A stretch of 64,000 nucleotides of DNA, from contig JANYDS010000076.1 in assembly GCA_025363475.1 (NCBI GenBank), positions 1 through 64,000 on the forward strand, in the 5' to 3' direction. Of the stretch, positions 40,758 to 50,001 are shown one piece after another (positions within the stretch are counted from its first letter, which is position 1; every line of letters starts with the position of its first letter). Both the position numbers and the translations under genes were made by a program. Under the pieces are notes generated by a model. The model made no database searches. It saw only the letters and a list, made by a program, of their open reading frames with translations, and was not told the origin of the DNA. Origin of the DNA: Terriglobia bacterium. GTDB taxonomy: Bacteria; Acidobacteriota; Terriglobia; Bryobacterales; Bryobacteraceae.

Positions 40758-43700
40758 TCAGAACGTGAATTTCAGAGCAGCCTGGACCAGTCTGGGTGCC
40801 GCCGCTTTCACCACTTGCCCGAAGAGCCGGCTGTCAACGTCGCCGTTCACAGATGCCGGACCGAAGAACTGCGCGTGGTTAAACGTATTAAAGGTCTCCA
40901 GGCGGAATTGTAGCGCCTTCGAATCTCTGAATGCGAATGACTTCAGCAGCGCCACATCGAAGTTCAACTGACCCGGCCCGTAAAAGGAACGCCGCGAAGC
41001 ATTACCAGGCGTGCCAAGGGCATTGTCTGAATAGGCCCCGACGTTAAAGTAGGGCAGCCCGCTGCGTACATCCGAGTTAATATTGACGCCGGAACCGTTA
41101 TAGTCGGGCAAGTCAAGACTGCGTGTGTTCACGCCATTGGGATTGCTGCCCATCAGCGAGTTATCGCCATCCGCGCGCAGTGTGACCGGGAACCCTGAAC
41201 TGGCCCGTGTAATACCGGAAAGCGCCCAGCCGTGCGCCAGTTGAATTTCATAACTCAGCACCAGAGAATGCTTTAAATCAAACGCCGAGAGCGCGCGGGT
41301 CAGCCGATAGTTGAAGGGGTTAATGGGATCGGAAATACTGGATGCCTGATCGATGGATTTGCTGAACGTATAGCCCAGCGCGAAGTTAACCCGGTGCCCG
41401 CTGTGACGCAGCGTCGCTTCGAGCGAATTGTAATTGGAATTGCCGATGCTCGCATCATAAGCGTCATTTCCAAAGTTCGAACCAAGCCCTCTGCGCGTTT
41501 CATAGGTTTCTTCACTGAACGGGCCGCAGGCCGGTATTGCCAGACACAACGAAGCAATGCCCGGGTTTGCCGAATAGATCACTAGTAAATGATGGGCCTG
41601 TGAACCCACATAGCTCACGCCCAGCAGTGTGCTCATCGGCAACTGCTTTTCAATGGAAAAGAAATAGTTCTCGTTGTAGGGATACGTGTTCGTCGGCGGC
41701 GTCGCCGTCATTCCTGCTTGCGGCAGGAACGGTGAAAAATCGATATTCGGATTCGGGTGACTCAGGGTCGCGGTCAGCGGAGGAAACGTGAGCGGAAAGG
41801 GATTGCCCTTAAACGACCCCGTTGCTGCCGTCCGAAAAGGCTCCGCCAGCAGAGGCGGTGCGGGGCTGGTATAGCTCAAGCCATACGGCGGCTGCGGTTC
41901 ATCAATTGCAACGGTATTCCCCTCAATCACGGAGTAAAACAAGCCGTACCCTGCGCGAATACTGAGGCCCGTTCGCGGCGACCATGCCACCCCGATGCGG
42001 GGTGAAAACCGGTGCTTCTGCGGCACCAGCGTATTGGGAACTCCGGCGTCGCCCGGGTAAACCAGGCTCACGGGTGCGGTGGGATAAACCTTCGACTGCT
42101 GCCCTGGAATAAACGTCGGATTCTGATTGTATTTTTCTGACCAGCACTGCATCAGATCCCAGCGCAGACCATAGTTGACCGTGATGCTGGAGTGAAATCT
42201 CCAGCTGTCCTGAACAAACCCGCCGGCATATTTGTGACGGCCATAATATGCCTGTGCATCCGCCTGGTCGTAGTTGCTGGCAATGCCGATCAGAAAGTCA
42301 GCCAGATCCGAACCCGTCTCCGATCCCGTGATCTGGAAAGACCCGTTGAAGGTCGGGTTCGGGTTCACATTTACCTGCTCCATACTCAGGGTCAGCCCGG
42401 CCTTCAAAGTGTGGAGCCCAAAGACCCGCGAAAAATTATTGGTTAAAGCGTACGTGTTGTTTGCCTGTTTCAGGTTGGTAGTGGGCGTGCCAATAGTGAA
42501 GGAATTAAAGATGATGGTTTCCACGCCCTCGATGGAAGGCGCAAGAGGAACAATGCCTGACGTGCCCACGCCGGTCACAAACCCCTGCGACGCCAGTGAC
42601 GGACCAACGCCGCCCGATGGTTCCCCCACGTTGTTCGCATTCCGCATATAGCTGATCCGGAATTCGTTCACGGACGCGGCGCCGAATGTCTTCGTGAGAC
42701 CGATATTAACCAGTTGCGCGCGCCCCAGATTCAGCGCATTGAAGCCAGGCACGGTGGCACCACCCTGGCCGGTCGGATACGGATTGTCTGCCCGGTAATC
42801 GTCGAAGAAGTAATAGCCGGAAAGCAGTCCCCAGCGGCTGCTGTTGGTGTCGGCGCGAAAGCTGCCTTTATCGTCGCGAACAGTTTGTCCGTGGGACGAA
42901 GTTGTGAACGTCGACGGCCCGTTGTTCGGGACCGGTATGTATTGCAGAAGATTACGCGCCGGCGCCGACCACGCCCGCTGCGGAATCACTGCATTCGGAA
43001 AGACACATTGCGCGTTCGAAGTACAGCCCGCGGTGTAATACGGCTCGTCTTCGCGCACCTGATAGCCAAGCTTTTGTGTTAGCAGATTCGCAAAGTAGGG
43101 GCCTCCAACCGTTCCGGTTAACTCGCCCGCACTGTCGGCGAAGTTCCCGGTGCGGTTGGAGGCGGTCGGTACCGCGATCAACCCGGTGTCGATCCCCTGG
43201 GCGGTCCTTGTCCCCTGATAATCGCCAAAATAGAACGCTTTGTTCTTGCGGATCGGTCCGCCCGCCGTGCCGCCAAACTGGTTTTGCCGGTAGAAGCTGC
43301 GCTCGGGAGAATAGAAATTGCGTGCGTCCAGACTGGTGTTGCGCAGGAACTCAAACGCGCTGCCGTGCAATTCGTTGCCGCCGGATTTCGTAACCACGTT
43401 CACGATGCCGCCGCTGTAGTTTCCATATTCAGCATCGAAGTTATTCGTCAGTACGCGGAACTCGGCAATGGAATCGAGATTAGGAACAATGGACGTCCCT
43501 CCGTTCATCAGTTCCTTGACGTCGCCACCATTGACGACAAACCCGTTGGCATCTTCCCGCTGGCCGCTGATCGATTGATTCCCCGGGTTCAGACCGCCCG
43601 ATGGCGCAATCGCCACCGACGCACCCGCCATTACGATGGAATCCAGCGTCTGCGTACTCATCGGGACAATGCCGGGCTGCAAGGCCAGCAGATCGGTGAA

Positions 43701-44159
43701 GCTGCGTCCGTTCAGCGCAACTGAAGTCATGGTGGTGGCAGATACCACTTGCCCCATCTGTGTGCTGGTGGTTTCCACTTCTACCTGCGAAGCAGTATCT
43801 GAAACGGTCAGGTCTTCGGACCGCGTCTCCACCGGTAACGTGAGGTCGATCTGTAGTTCGCTGTCCGCGTCCATGCCCAGATCTTTGCGTTCCTGAGCGC
43901 GAAAGCCGCGCGCGGTTGCGGAAAGAGTGTAGCTTCCAACGGGCAGGCTGGGGAAGGCATAGAATCCTCTGGCATCGGTCGAGGTGTTGTTTTCGATGCC
44001 CGTCGCCGTGTTGATGATGGCGAGCAGGGCTCGGGGAACTACAGCCCCTGAAGGGTCTTTAACGGTTCCGGAAACCCGACCGGTCGTTCCGGCAAAACAA
44101 AGCCAATTGATGGTGAAGGCGCTGAAGACAATAATGATCAACCTGCAAAAGCGGGACAT
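40758..44159 (-). CDS. TonB-dependent receptor with Cna-B-like N-terminal domain
   Basis: An outer-membrane protein of about 1133 residues. ATG 44159 gives a signal peptide (MSRFCRLIIIVFSAFTINW). Residues about 30-110 form a carboxypeptidase-regulatory-like domain (GRVSGTVKDPSGAVVPRALL, DARGFYAFPSLPVGSY). A plug region follows with VVTKSGGNELHGSAFEF, and a long beta-barrel region ending ALKFTF with a C-terminal aromatic. This is the typical Acidobacteria family for uptake of complex organic substrates. It leads an operon with the BNR protein, FUSC and PlsC, and is divergent from a membrane regulator. Confidence 0.92.
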   Translation of the reverse strand: MSRFCRLIIIVFSAFTINWLCFAGTTGRVSGTVKDPSGAVVPRALLAIINTATGIENNTSTDARGFYAFPSLPVGSYTLSATARGFRAQERKDLGMDADSELQIDLTLPVETRSEDLTVSDTASQVEVETTSTQMGQVVSATTMTSVALNGRSFTDLLALQPGIVPMSTQTLDSIVMAGASVAIAPSGGLNPGNQSISGQREDANGFVVNGGDVKELMNGGTSIVPNLDSIAEFRVLTNNFDAEYGNYSGGIVNVVTKSGGNELHGSAFEFLRNTSLDARNFYSPERSFYRQNQFGGTAGGPIRKNKAFYFGDYQGTRTAQGIDTGLIAVPTASNRTGNFADSAGELTGTVGGPYFANLLTQKLGYQVREDEPYYTAGCTSNAQCVFPNAVIPQRAWSAPARNLLQYIPVPNNGPSTFTTSSHGQTVRDDKGSFRADTNSSRWGLLSGYYFFDDYRADNPYPTGQGGATVPGFNALNLGRAQLVNIGLTKTFGAASVNEFRISYMRNANNVGEPSGGVGPSLASQGFVTGVGTSGIVPLAPSIEGVETIIFNSFTIGTPTTNLKQANNTYALTNNFSRVFGLHTLKAGLTLSMEQVNVNPNPTFNGSFQITGSETGSDLADFLIGIASNYDQADAQAYYGRHKYAGGFVQDSWRFHSSITVNYGLRWDLMQCWSEKYNQNPTFIPGQQSKVYPTAPVSLVYPGDAGVPNTLVPQKHRFSPRIGVAWSPRTGLSIRAGYGLFYSVIEGNTVAIDEPQPPYGLSYTSPAPPLLAEPFRTAATGSFKGNPFPLTFPPLTATLSHPNPNIDFSPFLPQAGMTATPPTNTYPYNENYFFSIEKQLPMSTLLGVSYVGSQAHHLLVIYSANPGIASLCLAIPACGPFSEETYETRRGLGSNFGNDAYDASIGNSNYNSLEATLRHSGHRVNFALGYTFSKSIDQASSISDPINPFNYRLTRALSAFDLKHSLVLSYEIQLAHGWALSGITRASSGFPVTLRADGDNSLMGSNPNGVNTRSLDLPDYNGSGVNINSDVRSGLPYFNVGAYSDNALGTPGNASRRSFYGPGQLNFDVALLKSFAFRDSKALQFRLETFNTFNHAQFFGPASVNGDVDSRLFGQVVKAAAPRLVQAALKFTF

Positions 44160-44234
44160 GGATAATCCGACGCTAACAGCTTTGCCTGACGCATCCGCCT
44201 CCGGAATGGACACTAATGGGTACAAATCCGGTCA

Positions 44235-45548
44235 ATGACGTCGTTGTTTCAACAGGATATGATGGAACGGGTTCTATTCGTGTCCGTAACAGCAGAGGCT
44301 ACACCAGCCGCCGACGCAGTCCGCGCTCAAGTCGAACGGATCGTCCAGAGCAGGATTTTCCGCTCCGCCGGGGTGCTCCGCCATCTCCTTACCTACCTTA
44401 CGGAGAGGTGCGTCTCGGGCGAAGGTGAAAGCCTGAAGGAATATTCCATCGGCATTGATGCACTGGGCAAGCCGGAATCCTTCGACCCCCGACAGGAATC
44501 CGTGGTGCGCATGCACACTGCCCGGCTCCGGCAAAAGCTCGATGAATACTACCGGACCGAGGGGCCTGATGACGAAATTCTGGTGGACTTGCCCAAGGGC
44601 GGATTTCAACTGGTCTTTGCTTTCCGCCCCGTCGCCGTGCTTGAACTTCAGGTCCCGATCGCATCGGGTCAGGCCACCGGCTGGACTCGCCGTGAATTCG
44701 GGTTGGCTTCCGCGCTGGCAGCGGTCACCGCGCTGGCCGGTTTTCAGTTCTTCCGCCGGGCAAAATCAGGCGAGGGCGGGGAATTGTGGTCGCCCGAATT
44801 ACAGGAACTGTGGAATCCGCTCATCGGATCAAACCGGCGGCTGATCGTCTGTATAGCTACGCCGTTGTTCGTGAACGTCCCCGGTTTTGGGCTGATCCGT
44901 GATTCGTCGGTCAATGACTGGGATAACGTCGAGCAATCGAAAGGGTTGAATTCAGTGGAGCGGGCGCTCAGTGCAGGGATGACCCAGCCCTCTTACGATT
45001 ACACCGGAGTCGGCACGGCCTCCGGAGCGTTTCTGCTCGGGCAGTTCCTGGCCTCACAGCGGTCGAACGTTCTGATCACGCGTGCCAATTTGCTGTCGTG
45101 GCCGGAGATTGCTGAGGATAACGTCGTATTTCTCGGACCTGCCACTGGCATTCACCAGTCTGAGGATCTTTCCGCCGGTGCGCAGTTAACGCTAGAGCCG
45201 GAGGGGGTACGCAATCTGGCACCGGGTCTGGGCGAGACGGCTTTCCTGGCGGACGCGCCCGCCCGAAATACCGAAGAAAGCAGTTTGAGTTACGCGCTGG
45301 TAAGCAGGATTCCGGCCATGCATGGGCACGGGGCGATTTTCATGCTCTGTGGCAACCAGACGGGCAGTGTGATGGGGGCGGTGCAGGCGTTCACGAATCC
45401 GGCGAGGGCGCGGTTGTTAGTGGCAAAACTCAAGGGCAAGACGGGCAGGATGCCGGTGTATTTTCAAGTGGTTTTGAGCGTCAAGTCGTTCGACGATGTT
45501 CCCGTGGATATTTCTTATGTGATGCACCGGGAACTGGGGGTACGATAG
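44235..45548 (+). CDS. Membrane protein with N-terminal winged-helix-like domain
   Basis: A 437-residue protein. Residues about 20-130 carry a module known from many adenylate-cyclase-like and TPR proteins: VERIVQSRIFRSAGVLRHLL, LKEYSIGIDALGKPESFDPR and VVRMHTARLRQKLDEYY, then VDLPKGGFQLVF. A membrane helix follows near 155 (ASALAAVTALAGFQFF), and the C-terminal 260 residues are an extracytoplasmic domain without known motifs. Divergence from the TonB receptor suggests that it senses substrate and controls that operon. The first Met of several was chosen. Confidence 0.6.
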   Translation: MTSLFQQDMMERVLFVSVTAEATPAADAVRAQVERIVQSRIFRSAGVLRHLLTYLTERCVSGEGESLKEYSIGIDALGKPESFDPRQESVVRMHTARLRQKLDEYYRTEGPDDEILVDLPKGGFQLVFAFRPVAVLELQVPIASGQATGWTRREFGLASALAAVTALAGFQFFRRAKSGEGGELWSPELQELWNPLIGSNRRLIVCIATPLFVNVPGFGLIRDSSVNDWDNVEQSKGLNSVERALSAGMTQPSYDYTGVGTASGAFLLGQFLASQRSNVLITRANLLSWPEIAEDNVVFLGPATGIHQSEDLSAGAQLTLEPEGVRNLAPGLGETAFLADAPARNTEESSLSYALVSRIPAMHGHGAIFMLCGNQTGSVMGAVQAFTNPARARLLVAKLKGKTGRMPVYFQVVLSVKSFDDVPVDISYVMHRELGVR

Positions 45549-45552
45549 AAAT

Positions 45553-46161
45553 ATGCCCGGGATGTTGATGGAAGTGCCCGCTCAGTCCCCACCGCCTGTA
45601 CCTGCACGCCGGCCCTTGACCAGGTCGGATTGTGAATTGCTTGAATCGTCCGGTGTCAGCCGGGACCATTTCGAGCTGGTTGAAGGGGAACTAATCAGCA
45701 AGATGGGGAAGAAACGGCCACACGCAAACACACTTACAATGCTGCACGAGTGGCTTGTTAACGCTTTTGGATTCCGGCGGGTTCAGCTGGAAGTGCCGAT
45801 CGATGTGGCCCCGGACGAAAACTCAATCAATGAACCTGAACCGGATGCAATTGTCCTCAGCCTTGAGGCATCCTCATACGCCAGCAATCCAAAACCAAAA
45901 GATCTGCGCCTGGTAGTTGAAATCTCAGATTCCACCCTGCTCTTCGACCTTGGAACCAAAGCCCGGCTCTATGCCCGCGCAGGGATTTCTGAATACTGGG
46001 TAATTGATGTGCAAGGCCGAAGGGTGGTCGTCCACCGCGGACCGCGTGCGGGCACTTTTGATTCGGTCCTGGCCTACAGCGAAATAGAAAAAATGTCTCC
46101 CCTCGCCGCGCCGGACGCATCATTCAAGGTTGCGGACGTTTTACCGCCCGCAACCCTCTAA
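45553..46161 (+). CDS. Uma2/DUF820-family putative endonuclease
   Basis: A 202-residue protein with the PD-(D/E)XK-like core of the Uma2 family: EPDAIVLS supplies Asp, LRLVVEISDSTL supplies the Glu, and KARLYARAGISEYWVIDV follows. Members are abundant in cyanobacteria and Acidobacteria, and their cellular role is poorly known. It starts four bases after the regulator stop, so it may be cotranscribed. Confidence 0.82.
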   Translation: MPGMLMEVPAQSPPPVPARRPLTRSDCELLESSGVSRDHFELVEGELISKMGKKRPHANTLTMLHEWLVNAFGFRRVQLEVPIDVAPDENSINEPEPDAIVLSLEASSYASNPKPKDLRLVVEISDSTLLFDLGTKARLYARAGISEYWVIDVQGRRVVVHRGPRAGTFDSVLAYSEIEKMSPLAAPDASFKVADVLPPATL

Positions 46162-46169
46162 AACCGTAA

Positions 46170-46610
46170 TTACAGACGGTCGGAATCCACGCGCCAGTTC
46201 TTAATCGCCTTCTTGATTGCGTCAGGCGTCAGACTCTCATCCGCCGCTTTCTGCGCCAGTGCCACAAACTCGCCATCCGACGCAAAGCGAAGCCCGATAA
46301 TCTGCCCCATTTTGAGCCGCTTGTCGAGCAACTTGCCCGTCGCCGCGAAATGCCGCAAGTTCTCTTCCGCACGAATCGCGCGATCCTGCGCTTTGAGGGC
46401 GAAAATGCGAGCAAAGAATGCAGTCATAAGGCCGCAGAACGCCAGCACAGTGATCAGTGCTGAACCGTAGCGAACGTCAGGCATGTGCATGGAATGGTAC
46501 AGATTCACCAGCGATCCTACGAATGCCAGAAACAGTACCGGAACCAGAAACATGTGAAACGGTGCCACTAGTTTCGTGTGTTTAGCGTAATTTTGTTCTT
46601 CCATGTTCAA
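46170..46610 (-). CDS. DUF6526-like two-helix membrane protein
   Basis: A 146-residue protein starting MNMEEQNYAKHTKLVAPFH with two membrane helices (MFLVPVLFLAFVGSLVNLY and YGSALITVLAFCGLMTAFFARIF), then a cytosolic helical tail. The start motif and topology match a small uncharacterised family found in Acidobacteria and Bacteroidetes. It is read leftwards from an AAGGAGGCCC ribosome site, and lies beyond the 3' end of the RNase gene. Confidence 0.65.
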   Translation of the reverse strand: MNMEEQNYAKHTKLVAPFHMFLVPVLFLAFVGSLVNLYHSMHMPDVRYGSALITVLAFCGLMTAFFARIFALKAQDRAIRAEENLRHFAATGKLLDKRLKMGQIIGLRFASDGEFVALAQKAADESLTPDAIKKAIKNWRVDSDRL

Positions 46611-46656
46611 TGGGCCTCCTTCAAAGCCCGCCAGGTGATTATAGCGATAAATCCGC

Positions 46657-49527
46657 TTATGCGAGATCGAATTTTGTCTGATGCAGCAGCGGATCGCTCT
46701 TCACCATAATCGTTCGGCCCACAATTTCCTCAATCTCCTGCAGGAATGAGTTGTGGTTGCTCTTGAGAATCTTCGCAACTTCCGGATTCACCCGCAGCAT
46801 TACGTTGCCGGTTTCGGTCGCCAAAGCCTTCTGCATACGCTGGGCTTCCTGCAAAATCTCACTGATTACAGTGGACGCGCTCTTGATGTAACCCGCGCCT
46901 TCACAATACGGACATGGCGCGCACAGCGTCCGTTCCAGAGACTGCTTCACGCGCTTGCGTGTAATCGCCACCAGACCGAAATCGTTGAACTGCAGAATCT
47001 TGTAAGGCGCGCGGTCAGCCCTCATGCCTTCTTCAAGAGCCAGCATCACCTTCTGGCGGTTCTTGCGCTCATCCATATCGATAAAATCGACAACGATGAT
47101 TCCGCCAAGGTCACGCAGCCGGATTTGCCGCACGATTTCTTTAATCGCGTCCGTGTTGATCTTGACGATGGTGTCTTCCAGCCGGTTCGACTTGCCCACA
47201 TACTTGCCGGTATTGATATCGATCGCAACCAGAGCTTCCGTCTGATTGATCACGATATAACCGCCCGACTTGAGCCAGACTTTCGGACGCAGAGCTTTCT
47301 CCACTTCCGCCGTAATACCGAACTCATCAAAGATAGGATTCGAGCGCGTATAAAGCTTAACGCGACCGATCAGCGCGGGCTGGAATCGCTCAACGAACAT
47401 CATGACGCTTTCGTAGAGTTCTTCGTTGTCCACCCAGATCGTTTTGAATGACGTGGTCAGCTGATCGCGCAGGATGCGCTGCACCAGATCCAGATCATGA
47501 TGGAGCAGCACGGGCGCTGGCTTCTTCTCGGCCTTCTGGCGCATATCCAGCCAGAGATTGTAGAGGAAGTGCATATCCACGCGCAGTTCTTCTTCGGTTT
47601 TTCCATCTGCCGCCGTGCGACAGATGAAGCCGCCGGGAACTCCCTGACGATGGGTTTGCAGCACGCGCTTCAGGCGCTGCCGTTCTTCATCGGATGGAAT
47701 TTTGCGCGACACGCCCACGTGTTCAACGGTCGGCATGTAGACAACAAACCGGCCGGGCAGGGCGATGTGCGAAGTGATGCGCGCGCCCTTCTGCCCAATC
47801 GGTTCCTTGGCAATCTGAACTACGATTTCCTGACCCTCTTTGAGCAGGTCAGAAATGGAGGGCAGGGGAGGCCGTTCGCGTTCTGGCCGTTCAGCTCGTT
47901 CCGGACGCTCGGTTCGTTCACCGCGTTCGCTGCGTTCCGTGCGTTCACCGCGATCCCGGCTACCCCGTTCAGGCCGTTCGCCGCGATCATTTCGTTCCTG
48001 ACGTTCAACCGGAGCAGCAGCCTGGGCTGTGACTACCTGTTGTTGTTGCTGTTCGCCTTCAACTACCGGCTGCTGTGCTTCCTGACTTGCCGGAGCACCC
48101 TGACGGTCTGCACCTCTCTCACCGCCACGTTCGCTACCCCTGTCACCACCACGACCCTTGCGGCGCATACGGCGTGAAACCCGGTGCGGGAAACGCTGAT
48201 TCGGTTCACGAACACTGGCTGAGCCGGTTTCAGACCCTTCGGCAACAGCTTCGGCACCGTCAGTAACTTCACCGGCTTCGGCAGCTTCGGCAGCCTCCTC
48301 AACTTCAGCAATTTCGTCTGCATCAAGGGGAGCAGCTTCCAGTTCGTCAATCTCCACCGCCGTGGGTGCGTGGGCGGTTTCGGTTTCCGCCGGCACAGGT
48401 TCAACTTCGACGACAGGCGCTGCGGTAACTTCAACTTGGCCCTCAACAACAGGAGGCGGTGCCTCAACAACTTCCGCAACCGGAGCGACAACCGCTTCCA
48501 CCACAGGCGCGGGAGCTGGCACAACTTCGGCAGTCTTTGCCCAGGAAGCGACTGCGCCCTTCACCCAGGATGCAACGGCACCCAGACCCGCAAGGGGCTG
48601 TTCAACCGGCGCGGCCACAGCAGCAACCGGTTCTTCCCTCGAGACAACAACAACCGCTTCATCTCCGGAATATTTCGCCAGCGATTCACCCGGCAGAACG
48701 AAAATACCTTCGCCCGGAGGCGGCGCATCATAATGCCGTACAGCCACAGCGGAACGCGCCGCGGGCATTCCATACTGAGCGGCAAACTGCGCCACCAGCG
48801 GGGCCATCCCTGTCGCAGTCTCAGACACGGGCGCGATTACCTCGCCGTTTTCCGGCTCGGCTGCAATGACTTCAAGCTCAGTTTCCGCAAACTCTACGGG
48901 TTCGCCCGCAGGCGCTTCGGCGTCAGTAGCGCCAGTCTTGGGCGAAAAGAATTTGGAATCAGGAAGTCCGCCGCTGCGGCCACCGCGACGACGACGTCCT
49001 CTGCCGCGGCCCCTGTCCGCAGCACCACCACCCGCACCACGATCACCCGCACCACGATCACTACCACCACGATCACCACCACCACGATCACCACCCGCGG
49101 AAGGACCGCGATCATTGCCACCCCGGTCGGGTCTGCCACCGGAACGCGCTTCTTCAGAGCGTGGTGCCGGCACAACACCCTCAACCGTTGTCGCCGCAGC
49201 CGCTATTGCATCCGGACTAAAAATCGGCGCAGCACCGCCGCGCTCCAGTTTAAGAATCTTCTCTTCGACGGTACTGACGACAGCGTCATACTCATCGTTG
49301 TCTTCGAAAAAGTCGGAAACATAAAGGAAAGCGTCGCGTTCGAGGCCAATATCCACGAATGCGGACTGCATGCCGGGAAGCACCCGCGTCACCCGGCCTT
49401 TATGAATACTACCGGCTAGCGAATACTCTTTTTCACGTTCGTGGAATAACTCCACAACCTGGTCGTCTTCGAGAATCGCCACTCTTGTTTCGTGGCGACC
49501 GGCGGAGACAATAAGCTCTTTGGACAT
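46657..49527 (-). CDS. rng: Ribonuclease E/G with a large disordered insert
   Basis: A 956-residue RNase E/G. Residues 1-100 begin the S1 domain (RVTRVLPGMQSAFVDIGLERDAFLYVSD). From about 100 to 550 the sequence is low-complexity, first with DRGGGDRGGSDRG and RGRGRRRRGG, then acidic/Ala/Val/Pro-rich, then RGERTERSERGERTERPER. The S1 domain and catalytic core resume at SISDLLKEGQEIVVQIAKE. The DNase-I-like catalytic Asp residues lie in ALVAIDINTG and IIVVDFIDMD, and the zinc link is CAPCPYC. It processes rRNA and degrades mRNA as a tetramer. In E. coli the disordered part is C-terminal; here it splits the S1 domain. Confidence 0.92.
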   Translation of the reverse strand: MSKELIVSAGRHETRVAILEDDQVVELFHEREKEYSLAGSIHKGRVTRVLPGMQSAFVDIGLERDAFLYVSDFFEDNDEYDAVVSTVEEKILKLERGGAAPIFSPDAIAAAATTVEGVVPAPRSEEARSGGRPDRGGNDRGPSAGGDRGGGDRGGSDRGAGDRGAGGGAADRGRGRGRRRRGGRSGGLPDSKFFSPKTGATDAEAPAGEPVEFAETELEVIAAEPENGEVIAPVSETATGMAPLVAQFAAQYGMPAARSAVAVRHYDAPPPGEGIFVLPGESLAKYSGDEAVVVVSREEPVAAVAAPVEQPLAGLGAVASWVKGAVASWAKTAEVVPAPAPVVEAVVAPVAEVVEAPPPVVEGQVEVTAAPVVEVEPVPAETETAHAPTAVEIDELEAAPLDADEIAEVEEAAEAAEAGEVTDGAEAVAEGSETGSASVREPNQRFPHRVSRRMRRKGRGGDRGSERGGERGADRQGAPASQEAQQPVVEGEQQQQQVVTAQAAAPVERQERNDRGERPERGSRDRGERTERSERGERTERPERAERPERERPPLPSISDLLKEGQEIVVQIAKEPIGQKGARITSHIALPGRFVVYMPTVEHVGVSRKIPSDEERQRLKRVLQTHRQGVPGGFICRTAADGKTEEELRVDMHFLYNLWLDMRQKAEKKPAPVLLHHDLDLVQRILRDQLTTSFKTIWVDNEELYESVMMFVERFQPALIGRVKLYTRSNPIFDEFGITAEVEKALRPKVWLKSGGYIVINQTEALVAIDINTGKYVGKSNRLEDTIVKINTDAIKEIVRQIRLRDLGGIIVVDFIDMDERKNRQKVMLALEEGMRADRAPYKILQFNDFGLVAITRKRVKQSLERTLCAPCPYCEGAGYIKSASTVISEILQEAQRMQKALATETGNVMLRVNPEVAKILKSNHNSFLQEIEEIVGRTIMVKSDPLLHQTKFDLA
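49020..49100 (-). repeat. Degenerate tandem repeat in the RNase E/G insert
   Basis: Imperfect units of about 12-15 bases with the core caccacgatcac repeat five or six times on the plus strand, encoding Asp-Arg-Gly-Gly-type repeats on the minus strand. Such tracts can change length by slippage, and would only alter the disordered insert as long as the unit stays a multiple of three. Confidence 0.6.
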
Positions 49528-49851
49528 TCATCTTCTCCCGTTGGGCTCCAGAAGAGCACCCGGCGGAGAGAAATCCGGTCCCGTTCAATGAAGGGCTTCG
49601 CCCTGCGTAAGGGTCGTCCCGGCCCACTAGCAGGGCTGCGGCGACCGACAACTCACTTAACTCACGCGCGCCGGAGGGTGGAAAACAAATCGCTGCGCAT
49701 TTCGGCGCTCGACACCCGACATCGGCACTGGGAAACCTAATTCTCTGACCGGAAACGCGGGACTCACATTGTCCCGACCGGAAACCCGAAGCTGGCTCAA
49801 ACGGCTTACCGCTTTCTGCTTGCCCCGTCTTCCGAGAGTCTCCATGGCTCC
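49528..49851 (-). other. Long 5' leader of the RNase E/G gene
   Basis: The 324 bases upstream of rng contain no gene I can support. They include a hairpin CGGGAC-(7)-GTCCCG at 49758-49776, flanked by two copies of GACCGGAAAC (49747-49756 and 49776-49785). A leftward frame of 65 residues (start 49854) has no ribosome site. The E. coli rne leader is of similar length and mediates autoregulation, so a regulatory role is possible. Confidence 0.45.
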
Positions 49852-49858
49852 CAACTCT

Positions 49859-49887
49859 AATTTAAAATTTCGTTCACTACTTCACAA
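49859..49887 (-). promoter_or_regulatory. Putative promoter for RNase E/G
   Basis: On the minus strand TTGTGA (49887-49882), a 17-base spacer and TAAATT (49864-49859) sit in an A+T-rich stretch. Transcription from here would give a leader of about 320 bases. The region 49888-50001 has nothing else I can name. Confidence 0.45.
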
Positions 49888-50001
49888 TTTCATCTACAAC
49901 TGTTGAATCTGTTGCACTTACGATTACTGCGGATTCCGGAAGGCGTTCCAAACACCTGTATTTCCTCGTATCCGCTCACTTCGCTTCGGCTCACAGGCCG
50001 T

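Noticed and set aside
49020-49100. Repeat tract as a possible CRISPR or minisatellite array
   Set aside because: The repeats are imperfect, without spacers, in frame, and encode Asp-Arg-Gly repeats of a protein.
48370-49419. 349-codon plus-strand frame within the RNase E/G insert
   Set aside because: It is a translation of the repetitive antisense strand (Thr/Arg repeats) and has no ribosome site.
49933-49998. Possible terminator downstream of rodA
   Set aside because: The imperfect repeats CCGCTCACTTCGCTTCGGCTC do not form a stable stem followed by a T run.
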